Shown here: piece by piece, positions 18,174 through 26,691 of the stretch
Layout: every line of letters begins with the position of its first letter
How positions within the stretch are numbered: position 1 is the first letter of the stretch
Assembly: GCF_001038485.1 (NCBI RefSeq)
Contig: NZ_LDUE01000060.1
Span: 114,611-178,610 of the forward strand
DNA: 64,000 nt
Direction: 5' to 3'
DNA from: Ornithinibacillus californiensis
GTDB taxonomy: Bacteria > Bacillota > Bacilli > Bacillales > Amphibacillaceae
Notes under the pieces: generated by a model
What the model was told of the DNA's origin: nothing
Databases searched by the model: none
What the model saw: the letters and a program-made list of their open reading frames with translations, nothing else
Translations under genes and position numbers: made by a program

Positions 18174-18773
18174 ATGGTAAAGTTAGCAGTCATCTATTAT
18201 AGTTCCACTGGAATAAATTATCAACTGGCAAAATGGGCTGAGGAAGGTGGAAAAGAAGCGGGTGCTGAAGTGCGAGTAGTAAAAGTACCTGAGCTAGCAC
18301 CCGAAGCGGCAATTGAATCCAATCCTGGATGGAAAGCACATGTAGAGGAAACAAAGGATGTACCAGAAGCAAAAAGCGATGATATTGAATGGGCAGATGC
18401 GATCATCTTTAGTACGCCAACACGTTTTGGAAACGTAGCATCACAAATGAAACAGTTCTTGGATACACAAGGTGGGCTTTGGGCATCTGGTAAAACGGTT
18501 AATAAGGTAGTAAGCGCAATGACCTCTGCACAAAATCCACATGGTGGCCAAGAGGCTACTGTCCTGGCATTATATACATCTATGATGCATTGGGGTGCAA
18601 TTATTGTACCTCCTGGTTATACAGATCCATTATTATTTGCAGCAGGTGGAAACCCATACGGAACGAGCGTATCGCAAGGACAAGACGGAAAAATGGTCGA
18701 AGATGTACAAGCTGCAGTAAAGCATCAAGCAAAACGAACAGTAGAAATAGCGAAAAAAGTAGCAGGAAGCTAA
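18174..18773 (+). CDS. wrbA: WrbA-family NAD(P)H:quinone oxidoreductase
   Basis: The 199-residue flavodoxin-like protein reduces quinones by two electrons. The FMN phosphate loop is YYSSTGINYQLAKW (classical T/S-x-T-G-x-T, here slightly altered). STPTRFGNVASQMKQFLDTQGGLWASG near residues 78-105 and the block MHWGAIIVPPGYTDPLLFAAGGNPYG near 140-165 are diagnostic of WrbA. ATG 18174 lies seven bases after AAAGGAG, whereas ATG 18168 touches it. It is monocistronic with a following terminator. Confidence 0.9.
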   Translation: MVKLAVIYYSSTGINYQLAKWAEEGGKEAGAEVRVVKVPELAPEAAIESNPGWKAHVEETKDVPEAKSDDIEWADAIIFSTPTRFGNVASQMKQFLDTQGGLWASGKTVNKVVSAMTSAQNPHGGQEATVLALYTSMMHWGAIIVPPGYTDPLLFAAGGNPYGTSVSQGQDGKMVEDVQAAVKHQAKRTVEIAKKVAGS

Positions 18774-18786
18774 CATTTATGATTAC

Positions 18787-18825
18787 ATTACGGCATTGGG
18801 AGCTTAAACTTAATGCCGTATTTTA
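18787..18825 (+). terminator. Terminator of wrbA-like gene
   Basis: TACGGCATT (18789-18797) pairs with AATGCCGTA (18812-18820), followed by TTTTAAT. Confidence 0.8.
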
Positions 18826-18930
18826 ATGCCATCATCTATCCCTGAAAAAACAATAGATTCTACTACTCTTTAAATGATGACAGAACTCCAAGTTAGCCTT
18901 AAAATAACTATGGAGGAGGAAGAATCAGAG

Positions 18931-19716
18931 ATGAATCAATTCAGACAAACTTGCGCTAGAATTTCGCAACACTCTTTATTTATCAATGTCATTATCACAT
19001 TAATCATTATTAATGCTATTTTAATAGGGATAGAGACATATACGTCGGTTGATAGTAAATACTATCAATGGCTAATTTTGGGGGACAGGCTATTACTATG
19101 GATCTTTACCATTGAAATTCTTATTCGTTTATTTGGTAGTAAATCATTAAAGGATTTCGCCAAGGATCCTTGGAATATGTTCGATTTTATCATTGTAGCT
19201 GCTGGTCATATTCTAGTCGGTAGTCATTACGTGACAGTACTACGTGTCGTGAGAGTACTACGGGTATTAAGAGCGGTGTCCATTATTCCATCACTAAGAA
19301 AAATGGTTAATGCACTAATTAAAACTATTCCATCGATGGGGACGATCTTGTTACTTCTAGGTATATTCTTTTATATTTATGCCGTTATTGGTACGATGTT
19401 ATTTAGTACTATTGCGCCAGAGTATTTCGGACAATTACATGATTCGCTATTAACTCTGTTCCAAGTGATTACATTAGAATCTTGGGCAAGTGGTGTAATG
19501 GGACCTATATTAGCAGAAGACCCAACGTCCTGGTGGTACTTTGTGACTTTCATCGTGATAGGTGCTTTTGTTATTATTAATCTATTTGTCGGTGTTATTG
19601 TAAATAATGTAGAAGAAGCATCAAGAGAAGAAACACCTTCACCGACTGATATCAAACTTGCGGAAGTTCAACAAGAATTAGCTGAAATTAAACAACTATT
19701 AAAAAGTAAATACTAA
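18931..19716 (+). CDS. NaChBac-type voltage-gated sodium channel
   Basis: The 261-residue protein has one six-helix domain that assembles as a tetramer in the cytoplasmic membrane. S1-S3 cover residues about 17-110. The S4 voltage sensor VLRVVRVLRVLRAVSIIPSLRK carries arginines every third position. The pore helix and filter are LFQVITLESWASGVMGPI, with TLESWAS at 181-187, the Na+-selective signature of NaChBac of Bacillus halodurans. S6 (FVIINLFVGVIVNNVEEA) is followed by an acidic linker and a C-terminal coiled coil (KLAEVQQELAEIKQLLKSK) that holds the tetramer together. ATG 18931 gives a NaChBac-like start; upstream in-frame ATGs have no ribosome site. The role is Na+ entry, linked in alkaliphiles to motility and pH homeostasis. 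Confidence 0.95.
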   Translation: MNQFRQTCARISQHSLFINVIITLIIINAILIGIETYTSVDSKYYQWLILGDRLLLWIFTIEILIRLFGSKSLKDFAKDPWNMFDFIIVAAGHILVGSHYVTVLRVVRVLRVLRAVSIIPSLRKMVNALIKTIPSMGTILLLLGIFFYIYAVIGTMLFSTIAPEYFGQLHDSLLTLFQVITLESWASGVMGPILAEDPTSWWYFVTFIVIGAFVIINLFVGVIVNNVEEASREETPSPTDIKLAEVQQELAEIKQLLKSKY

Positions 19717-19721
19717 CAAGA

Positions 19722-19760
19722 AAATCCCCTCTATGTGTTCTTACCTAAGAGGGGATTTGT
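19722..19760 (+). terminator. Terminator of the sodium channel gene
   Basis: AAATCCCCTCT (19722-19732) pairs with AGAGGGGATTT (19748-19758); the T run is weak (GT CC), so termination may be partial before the pentapeptide gene. Confidence 0.65.
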
Positions 19761-19781
19761 CCTAGAATTGGAGGGAGTACC

Positions 19782-20420
19782 ATGAGCAAGTCGCTTACAA
19801 TTAAAAAACCAAAATTACCACCCGAATTACCAATAAAGGATTTTGAGCAATTAGAAGATGGTTATTATGATAATGTTACATACAAAAATTGTGTGATATC
19901 AAGTGATGGAATAGATCGGTTTCGATTTGATCAAGTAATATTTGACCATGTTACTTTTGAAGGAGATTTTTCATCAGTCGATATAACCGACTGTTTCTTT
20001 GACCATTGTGATTTGTCGAATGTTGAGTTGTCCAAATCCAGCATTCATCGGGCTGAATTCAAGCAATCGAAATTAACTGGAGTCAGTATGGCTGAATCGA
20101 CTTTAGAAAATGTACTTTTTGACAACTGTCAGTTAAACTTTAGTGCATTTGGTTACTCCAAACTGAAGCAAGTAAGATTCACAGAGTGTGCTATGAAAAG
20201 TAGTGACTTTTATGAATGTAAGTTTGAAAAGGTGGATATTCAACAGTCTGATATTAATGAAACTAATTTTTCCAATACGAAGCTTGTAGGTGTTGATTTA
20301 TCAACTTGCAGATTTGAAGAATTGCAAGTTTCCCTCGAAAGTATGCGAGGCTGCACGGTGTCTACAGAACAGGCATTAGGATTTGCTAGGTTAATGGGGC
20401 TTGAGATTAAAGATATCTAA
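19782..20420 (+). CDS. Pentapeptide-repeat protein
   Basis: The 212-residue protein consists from about residue 35 to 190 of pentapeptide repeats, A(D/N)LXX-like with frequent F or L at the central position: FRFDQVIFDHVTFEG, ITDCFFDHCDLSNVELSKSSIHRAEFKQSKLTGVSMAESTLENVLFDNCQ, and so on. This forms a right-handed quadrilateral beta-helix. Similar to Qnr/McbG-type proteins that protect DNA gyrase, but that role is not proven here. The ribosome site GGAGGGAG is strong. A small membrane-protein gene follows 17 bases later, so the two are probably cotranscribed. Confidence 0.85.
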   Translation: MSKSLTIKKPKLPPELPIKDFEQLEDGYYDNVTYKNCVISSDGIDRFRFDQVIFDHVTFEGDFSSVDITDCFFDHCDLSNVELSKSSIHRAEFKQSKLTGVSMAESTLENVLFDNCQLNFSAFGYSKLKQVRFTECAMKSSDFYECKFEKVDIQQSDINETNFSNTKLVGVDLSTCRFEELQVSLESMRGCTVSTEQALGFARLMGLEIKDI

Positions 20421-20437
20421 GGGGGAGGCATCATAGA

Positions 20438-20689
20438 ATGAATAAATTAAAACTAATCTTATATGTAAGTGCAGTCCTGTTAATTGCTATTCCGACACTA
20501 ATAGTTTTTATTTCTGATGCCAGTTTCAGCTCAACCACGAGTAACACAATAATTACTATATCAATTGTTTTCATAGTACTTGGCAAGGTCATCAATATAG
20601 TAGAGAAGAAAAAAGAGAATAATAGAATTGCTATAGATATAGGAGTCATTGTGGGATTAGCAATTGTGATATTACTAAGGTGGCTTTAA
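20438..20689 (+). CDS. Small two-helix membrane protein, unknown
   Basis: An 83-residue protein with hydrophobic segments at about residues 5-24 and 30-50 and a third at about 65-82, separated by a basic loop (EKKKENNR). GGGGGAGG lies nine bases before ATG 20438. I do not recognise the family. It is probably in an operon with the preceding pentapeptide-repeat gene. Confidence 0.6.
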   Translation: MNKLKLILYVSAVLLIAIPTLIVFISDASFSSTTSNTIITISIVFIVLGKVINIVEKKKENNRIAIDIGVIVGLAIVILLRWL

Positions 20690-20699
20690 GGATGTTCGA

Positions 20700-20752
20700 A
20701 AAATGGAAAAAGAAAGATACAGGTGTAAAATGTTCAACCTGTATCTTTCTAT
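20700..20752 (-). terminator. Terminator of the flavin monooxygenase gene
   Basis: The 14-bp perfect stem AGAAAGATACAGGT / ACCTGTATCTTTCT (20711-20750) has a T-rich run (TTTTTCCATTTTT) on the minus-strand side. Confidence 0.85.
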
Positions 20753-20784
20753 AATTATCATTAACAAGACTTCCTACCAGTTGT

Positions 20785-21801
20785 TTACGCCATCATATCT
20801 GCAACAATCTCAAATGATCTCAATCGGTCTTCTTGATGGAAAATTTGAGAACCAATAATTAATTCATCTGCCTTTGTTTCTTCAATAAAGCTTTCAATGC
20901 CTTTCCGCACAGTTTCTGGACTTCCTACGATGGTAGTCTTAGGATCTAATGTTTCCCTAACAGCTGCTAGTTCTGCAGGAGAATATAATTCATCTAGATT
21001 ATCGACAGGAGGCTGGAGCTTACCAGGGTTTCCTCTACGCAATTTTAGGAACTGCTGCTGCTGAGAGGTTGCAATGAATTGGGCTTTTTCATCGGTGTCA
21101 GCAGCAATAACATTGATTCCTAGCATAACGTAAGGCTTATCCAGTTGCTCAGACGGCTTGAAGTTGTCTCGATATAATTTTAGTGCTTGGAAAAGATACG
21201 CTGGTGCAAAGTGGCTCGCAAAGGAGAAAGGTAATCCTTTATGGGCAGCTAATTGGGCACTAAAACCACTTGAGCCGAGTAACCAAATCGGAACTTTCGC
21301 ACCTAACCCAGGAACGGCCTTCACTCGTGAAAAGGGTTCATCTGAGAAGTAATCCTGCAATTCATTCACCTGCATCGGAAAATCCTCGACACTCATATTT
21401 AACGTTCTTCGTAACGCATAAGCTGTTGCCTGATCACTTCCAGGAGCTCTTCCTAAACCAAGATCAATTCTTCCGGGATACATCGCATCTAGTGTGCCAA
21501 ACTGCTCCGCAATAACTAATGTTGCATGGTTTGGTAACATGACCCCACCTGCACCAACCCGCATATGGTTCGTTGCTCCAGCGATATGACCGATAACAAC
21601 AGATGTAGCAGAGCTTGCGATTCCCTCCATGTTATGGTGTTCCGCTAGCCAATATCGGTTAAATCCCCATTTTTCTACATGTTGTGCTAGCTCTACACTA
21701 TTCTTAAAGGACTGACTAGCATTACTTCCTTCTGTAATGGGAGCTAGGTCAAGAACAGACAGTGGTATATTTTTAAATGTTTTCGCATGATTTGAAATCA
21801 A
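20785..21801 (-). CDS. Luciferase-like flavin-dependent monooxygenase (YceB/YwcH type)
   Basis: The 338-residue TIM-barrel protein belongs to the LLM class that uses reduced FMN. Its motifs are [64 protein letters not shown] and [21 protein letters not shown], all hallmarks of the MsnO8/YceB subfamily. The start is TTG 21801, nine bases after AAAGGAG on the minus strand; this gives the family's usual length (about 333). The in-frame ATG at 21837 lies upstream of that ribosome site and adds 12 atypical residues. The substrate is unknown. Confidence 0.85.
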   Translation of the reverse strand: MISNHAKTFKNIPLSVLDLAPITEGSNASQSFKNSVELAQHVEKWGFNRYWLAEHHNMEGIASSATSVVIGHIAGATNHMRVGAGGVMLPNHATLVIAEQFGTLDAMYPGRIDLGLGRAPGSDQATAYALRRTLNMSVEDFPMQVNELQDYFSDEPFSRVKAVPGLGAKVPIWLLGSSGFSAQLAAHKGLPFSFASHFAPAYLFQALKLYRDNFKPSEQLDKPYVMLGINVIAADTDEKAQFIATSQQQQFLKLRRGNPGKLQPPVDNLDELYSPAELAAVRETLDPKTTIVGSPETVRKGIESFIEETKADELIIGSQIFHQEDRLRSFEIVADMMA

Positions 21802-21899
21802 GTCGATACACTCCTTTAAACTCTTCTTAGTAAGCAATGATAAGGATTTTACATCTTATAGTCCAATTTAACGCTTATAAGCAAATTTAATGAACGTGT

Positions 21900-21913
21900 T
21901 GTTAACGTTTTCA
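21900..21913 (-). promoter_or_regulatory. Perfect cre site between monooxygenase and gltA
   Basis: On the minus strand the bases read TGAAAACGTTAACA, flanked by A on both sides. This matches every position of WTGNNARCGNWWWCAW. The centre is about 86 bases upstream of the inferred gltA start point, a place where CcpA usually activates, and about 100 bases upstream of the monooxygenase start codon, where it could repress. Confidence 0.75.
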
Positions 21914-21940
21914 TCCCTTGCTATAAAAGGAATTGTGCAA

Positions 21941-21986
21941 CTGTAATTATCTGAATATTGTGTATTGACTGTAATTATGCTATAAT
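21941..21986 (+). promoter_or_regulatory. gltA promoter with extended -10 and direct repeats
   Basis: TATAAT (21981-21986) is preceded by TGC (extended -10); a weak -35 TTGTGT lies 17 bases upstream at 21958. CTGTAATTAT is repeated at 21941-21950 and 21970-21979, 29 bases apart, as expected of an activator with direct half-sites (a GltC-like LysR protein is the family precedent). No gltC gene is adjacent. Confidence 0.6.
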
Positions 21987-22039
21987 TGTAGTTATCGCTT
22001 ATTCTTTTGGGCTAATTATTTTCAGAAAGGAGCTAACAT

Positions 22040-25000
22040 ATGTCAGAAAGAGACTACCCTGAAAAACAGGGACTATACGCCCCAGACTTAGAGCATGAAG
22101 CTTGTGGTATTGGGATGATTGCAAATATAAACGGAAAACAGTCACATGCTATCGTTCAGAATGCGATTAATATGCTTTGTAATTTGGAGCACCGAGGTGG
22201 GCAATCTGCCGATACAAGTACGGGTGATGGTGCGGGAATACTCACCCAAATTCCAGATCGGTTTTTTCAGAAACAATGTGCCAAAGAAGGGATAACCCTG
22301 CCTAAGGCAAATGACTATGCCATTGGGATGTTCTTCCTTCCAAATGACCTCGAAACGAGAATAACTTGTAAAAACATTATTGAATCTATTGTAGAGGAAG
22401 AAGGGCAAACTTTTCTAGGATGGCGCCCCGTTCCGCTGAACGATTCCTTTATTGGAGAAGTAGCTCTAGAAAGTAAACCTACCATTAGACAAGGGTTCAT
22501 TGAAAAGTCGCCACAGATTACGGACAAGAAAGAGTTTGAAAGAAAACTATACATCATCCGCAAACGAATAGAGAAAGTAATGAACCAACATACCGCCTAT
22601 CATGACACCTACATATGTAGCCTATCGTCACAAACAATCATCTACAAAGGAATGCTAATCCCAGAACAATTAGACTCCTTCTACATTGATTTAAACCACC
22701 CTGAATTTAAATCGGCACTCGCATTAGTGCATTCGAGGTTTAGTACGAACACTTTTCCAAGCTGGAAACGAGCACACCCTAATCGATACACCATTCATAA
22801 CGGTGAATTTAATACGATACGCGGAAATGTCAATTGGATGATGGCACGTGAAGGATTATGTGCATCCGAATATTTTCCGGAGCAAGACTTGCAAAGGATA
22901 CGACCGATAGTGGATGCAGATGGTAGCGACTCATCTATCTTTGATAATGCATTTGAATTTTTGCATCTATCGGGGTACTCCTTAGCTCATACAGCAATGA
23001 TGATGATTCCAGAGCCATGGGCGAATGCACCAACTATGGCTGGAGAGAAGAAGGATTTTTATGAATATCATAGTACATTTATGGAGCCGTGGGATGGACC
23101 GAGTGCAGTTGTGTTTACAGATGGAGCCCAAATCGGTGCATGTTTAGACCGAAATGGGCTGCGGCCGGCACGATACTACGTAACTAAGGATGGCATGATT
23201 GTCCTGGGGTCTGAAGTTGGTTCTTTGGATATTTTTGCAGACGATATCTTATACAAAAGCCGTCTTGAACCTGGAAAAATGTTGCTGATTGACTTGGAGA
23301 AAGGAATCATCATTCCAGATGAAACAATCAAGCTTCAAGTAGCAACACAACAACCGTATAAAGAATGGCTTATGGAGTTAAAGGATATTGATGATATACC
23401 TGATCCAAAAGAACAGATGGCTCCCTTGAGAGAAATGAACTTATTAAAAAACCAAGTTGCCTTTGGTTATACCCGAGAGGAAATAGATAAGATTATCAAG
23501 CCTCTTGTAGCGGAGGGGAAAGATCCAATTGGTTCCATGGGATATGATGCACCGTTAGCTATATTATCCAAAAAACCAAGATTATTATTTGATTACTTTA
23601 AACAGTTATTCGCCCAGGTTACCAACCCTCCAATTGATGCAATTCGAGAAAAAATGATTACGATGACCACTACTAGTATTGGACCAGAAGGAAACATGGT
23701 CGTACCCAGCCCAGAGAACAGTAAGAAAATCCGATTAACTACCCCACTCCTTACGAAACAGCAGTTAGAAATAATTCGCAAAAATAGAGTGCACGGTTAC
23801 CAATCCACTACGATTTCAACCTTATTTGATATCGATAGTGATATAGAAAACGCATTGCAGTCGCTATTTGATGAAGTGGATCGTGAATTAGAACGTGGCG
23901 TTGAGTTTATCATCTTATCGGATCGCGGACTATCCAATTCGAAGGCCGCTATTCCTTCGCTACTCGCTGTCAGTGGGTTGCACCATCATTTAATTCGCAA
24001 GGGTATACGTACGAAGGTAAGTATTATTGTTGAATCTGGAGAACCAAGAGAAGTTCATCATTTCGCAACGTTACTTGGATATGGCGCAGAAGGCATAACA
24101 CCATATCTAGCCTTTGATACGATAGAAGCTCTAGTAGAGAAGAAAGCTTTTGTGCCCATTTCAACAGAACAAGCCGTTCAAAAATATATTGGTGCTGTAA
24201 CAGATGGCATTGTAAAGGTCCTATCTAAAATGGGGATAGCAACGATTCAAAGTTACCTAGGAGCGCAGATTTTTGAAGCAGTAGGAATCGCTACCACAGT
24301 AATCGCGAAATATTTTACTGGTACAGCCTCTCGTATAGGTGGAATTGGGTTAGATCTGATTCAGCAAGAGGTGTTAATGAGACATGAGAAGGCCTTTAAG
24401 CGTCATCGTGGAACAACGTTAGCCTTAGAGGACGGGGATGACTATCAGTATCGTGCAAACGGTGAGGATCACCAGTATAATCCTAAAACGATTTATACTC
24501 TTCAACATGCCGTGCGCTCTGGCGATTACCAACTATTTAAAACCTATTCGAAACTGTTAACGGATGAAAAGGAAAATCTCCAATCGTTAAGAGGGTTATT
24601 AACGTTTAAGAAACGAAAACCAATCCCGATTGATGAGGTGGAGTCTGTAGAGGATATTTGTGCACGGTTTAAAACGGGTGCGATGTCTTTCGGGGCGATA
24701 AGTAAGGAAGCACATGAATCACTAGCGATTGCCATGAACCGAATCGGTGGAAAAAGTAATTCTGGTGAAGGCGGAGAAGCCGTTGACCGTTTTCAGGTTG
24801 ATCGAAATGGTGACCTGCGAAGAAGTGCAATAAAACAGGTGGCTTCTGGGAGATTTGGTGTGACTAGTAATTACTTAGTAAATGCAGATGAGATACAAAT
24901 AAAAGTTGCGCAAGGTGCAAAGCCTGGCGAAGGTGGACACCTGCCTGGTAAAAAAGTATATCCATGGGTAGCAGAAGTACGTGGATCAACTCCAGGTGTG

Positions 25001-26668
25001 GAATTAATTTCTCCACCACCACATCATGATATTTACTCGATAGAAGATTTAGCGGAATTAATTTACAACTTAAAGAACACGAACCCTGATGCACGAATTA
25101 GTGTGAAACTCGTTTCAGCGGTTGGTGTCGGTACCATTGCAGCAGGCGTAGCAAAAGGCAGAGCAGACCACATCTTAATTAGTGGCTATGACGGTGGGAC
25201 TGGAGCTGCTCCTAATACGAGCCTAAAGCATGCAGGCTTACCTTGGGAAATTGGTTTGGCTGAAACACATCAAACATTAGTATTAAACGGGTTACGTGAC
25301 CGTATTGCCCTGGAAGCAGATGGCAAGATGATGACGGGGAGAGACGTGGTAATTGCGGCATTACTGGGAGCAGAGGAATTTGGTTTTTCTACTGCCCCCC
25401 TCGTCGCGTTAGGATGTGTCATGATGCGTGTTTGCCATTTGGATACGTGCCCAGTTGGTATTGCTACGCAGAACCCAGAGCTACGAAAGAAGTTCACTGG
25501 AAAGCCAGAGCATGTGGTCAATTTTATGCGATTCATTGCAATGGAAACCCGTGAACTGATGGCGAGTCTAGGTTTCCGCTCCATCACTGAAATGGTTGGT
25601 CGGACAGAAGCCTTAGAGATAACAAAAGATATTAATCACTGGAAAGCAAAGGATATTGACCTATCTGCATTATTATACCAACCGTTAAAAGGTGAAACAG
25701 CAGGAAGGTATAAACAGGTAGAACAAAATCATGGTATCGAACGAACATTAGATTATCAAGAACTGATTCCAAATTGCAAACGAGCACTTAAAGAAAAGAA
25801 GCAAGTTGAATGTACAACAGCAATCCGAAATATTCACCGAGCGACCGGAACGTTATTAGGAAGTATGATTACAAAAAAATACGGTGAAGCAGGTTTACCA
25901 GAGGATACGATTAAGCTAAACTTCAATGGCTCTGCTGGTCAAAGCTTTGGTGCCTATATTCCAAAAGGTGTAACGCTAAGGTTAATCGGTGATGCCAATG
26001 ATTTTATTGGAAAAGGACTGTCAGGAGGGAGGATTATTGTCCACCCAGATCCAGTCGTTACATTTCAACCAGAAAAAAATATTATCGTTGGAAATGTTGC
26101 GTTTTACGGTGCTACCTCTGGAGAAGCATTTATACGTGGTATAGCCGGAGAGCGTTTTGCCGTAAGAAATAGCGGAGCAAATATTGTAGTAGAGGGTGTT
26201 GGTGATCACGGTTGCGAATACATGACTGGTGGAAAAGTTGTCGTTCTAGGAGCAACAGGGAAAAACTTTGCAGCAGGGATGTCAGGAGGCATTGCTTACA
26301 TCTATGATGCCGATGGAAGCTTTAGAGAAAAAGCAAATCCAGAGATGGTTCACATACAAGGACTACAAGACTTATCAGAAGTCGATGAAGTGTATGAATT
26401 AATCGAAAAGCATGTCCGTCATACGAACAGTGTGTATGCAGAACGAATCTTATCGTACTGGGAAATCAACGTAAGTAAATTCATTCGTGTGATACCTAAA
26501 ACATATGCAACGATTCAAGGAAGAATAAAAGAGTTAATGTTTTCTGGATTCGATAAGGATGAAGCAGAGTTATTGGCATTTCAAGAGATGCATCAGAATA
26601 ACTTGAAGCAAGGTAAGGAACGTGATAACACTACTAAACTGTCTAAAGAAAAACTACCAAGCTTCTAG
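22040..26668 (+). CDS. gltA: Glutamate synthase large subunit
   Basis: The 1542-residue NADPH-glutamate synthase alpha subunit transfers the amide nitrogen of glutamine to 2-oxoglutarate. A short propeptide (residues 1-21) precedes HEACGIGMIAN, whose Cys22 becomes the N-terminal nucleophile. The glutaminase domain (22 to about 420) has LEHRGGQSADTSTGDGAGIL and HSRFSTNTFPSW. The central domain and FMN domain (to about 1230) have FKTGAMSFGAISKEAHESLA and the Fe-S cysteines CVMMRVCHLDTCPVGIATQ. The C-terminal beta-helix has FNGSAGQSFGAYIPKGV and GATSGEAFIRG. An internal patch (22550-22720) uses unusual A/C-ending codons. gltB follows 23 bases later. Confidence 0.97.
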   Translation: MSERDYPEKQGLYAPDLEHEACGIGMIANINGKQSHAIVQNAINMLCNLEHRGGQSADTSTGDGAGILTQIPDRFFQKQCAKEGITLPKANDYAIGMFFLPNDLETRITCKNIIESIVEEEGQTFLGWRPVPLNDSFIGEVALESKPTIRQGFIEKSPQITDKKEFERKLYIIRKRIEKVMNQHTAYHDTYICSLSSQTIIYKGMLIPEQLDSFYIDLNHPEFKSALALVHSRFSTNTFPSWKRAHPNRYTIHNGEFNTIRGNVNWMMAREGLCASEYFPEQDLQRIRPIVDADGSDSSIFDNAFEFLHLSGYSLAHTAMMMIPEPWANAPTMAGEKKDFYEYHSTFMEPWDGPSAVVFTDGAQIGACLDRNGLRPARYYVTKDGMIVLGSEVGSLDIFADDILYKSRLEPGKMLLIDLEKGIIIPDETIKLQVATQQPYKEWLMELKDIDDIPDPKEQMAPLREMNLLKNQVAFGYTREEIDKIIKPLVAEGKDPIGSMGYDAPLAILSKKPRLLFDYFKQLFAQVTNPPIDAIREKMITMTTTSIGPEGNMVVPSPENSKKIRLTTPLLTKQQLEIIRKNRVHGYQSTTISTLFDIDSDIENALQSLFDEVDRELERGVEFIILSDRGLSNSKAAIPSLLAVSGLHHHLIRKGIRTKVSIIVESGEPREVHHFATLLGYGAEGITPYLAFDTIEALVEKKAFVPISTEQAVQKYIGAVTDGIVKVLSKMGIATIQSYLGAQIFEAVGIATTVIAKYFTGTASRIGGIGLDLIQQEVLMRHEKAFKRHRGTTLALEDGDDYQYRANGEDHQYNPKTIYTLQHAVRSGDYQLFKTYSKLLTDEKENLQSLRGLLTFKKRKPIPIDEVESVEDICARFKTGAMSFGAISKEAHESLAIAMNRIGGKSNSGEGGEAVDRFQVDRNGDLRRSAIKQVASGRFGVTSNYLVNADEIQIKVAQGAKPGEGGHLPGKKVYPWVAEVRGSTPGVELISPPPHHDIYSIEDLAELIYNLKNTNPDARISVKLVSAVGVGTIAAGVAKGRADHILISGYDGGTGAAPNTSLKHAGLPWEIGLAETHQTLVLNGLRDRIALEADGKMMTGRDVVIAALLGAEEFGFSTAPLVALGCVMMRVCHLDTCPVGIATQNPELRKKFTGKPEHVVNFMRFIAMETRELMASLGFRSITEMVGRTEALEITKDINHWKAKDIDLSALLYQPLKGETAGRYKQVEQNHGIERTLDYQELIPNCKRALKEKKQVECTTAIRNIHRATGTLLGSMITKKYGEAGLPEDTIKLNFNGSAGQSFGAYIPKGVTLRLIGDANDFIGKGLSGGRIIVHPDPVVTFQPEKNIIVGNVAFYGATSGEAFIRGIAGERFAVRNSGANIVVEGVGDHGCEYMTGGKVVVLGATGKNFAAGMSGGIAYIYDADGSFREKANPEMVHIQGLQDLSEVDEVYELIEKHVRHTNSVYAERILSYWEINVSKFIRVIPKTYATIQGRIKELMFSGFDKDEAELLAFQEMHQNNLKQGKERDNTTKLSKEKLPSF

Positions 26669-26691
26669 ATAAGTCGGAAAGGAGGATCTTT

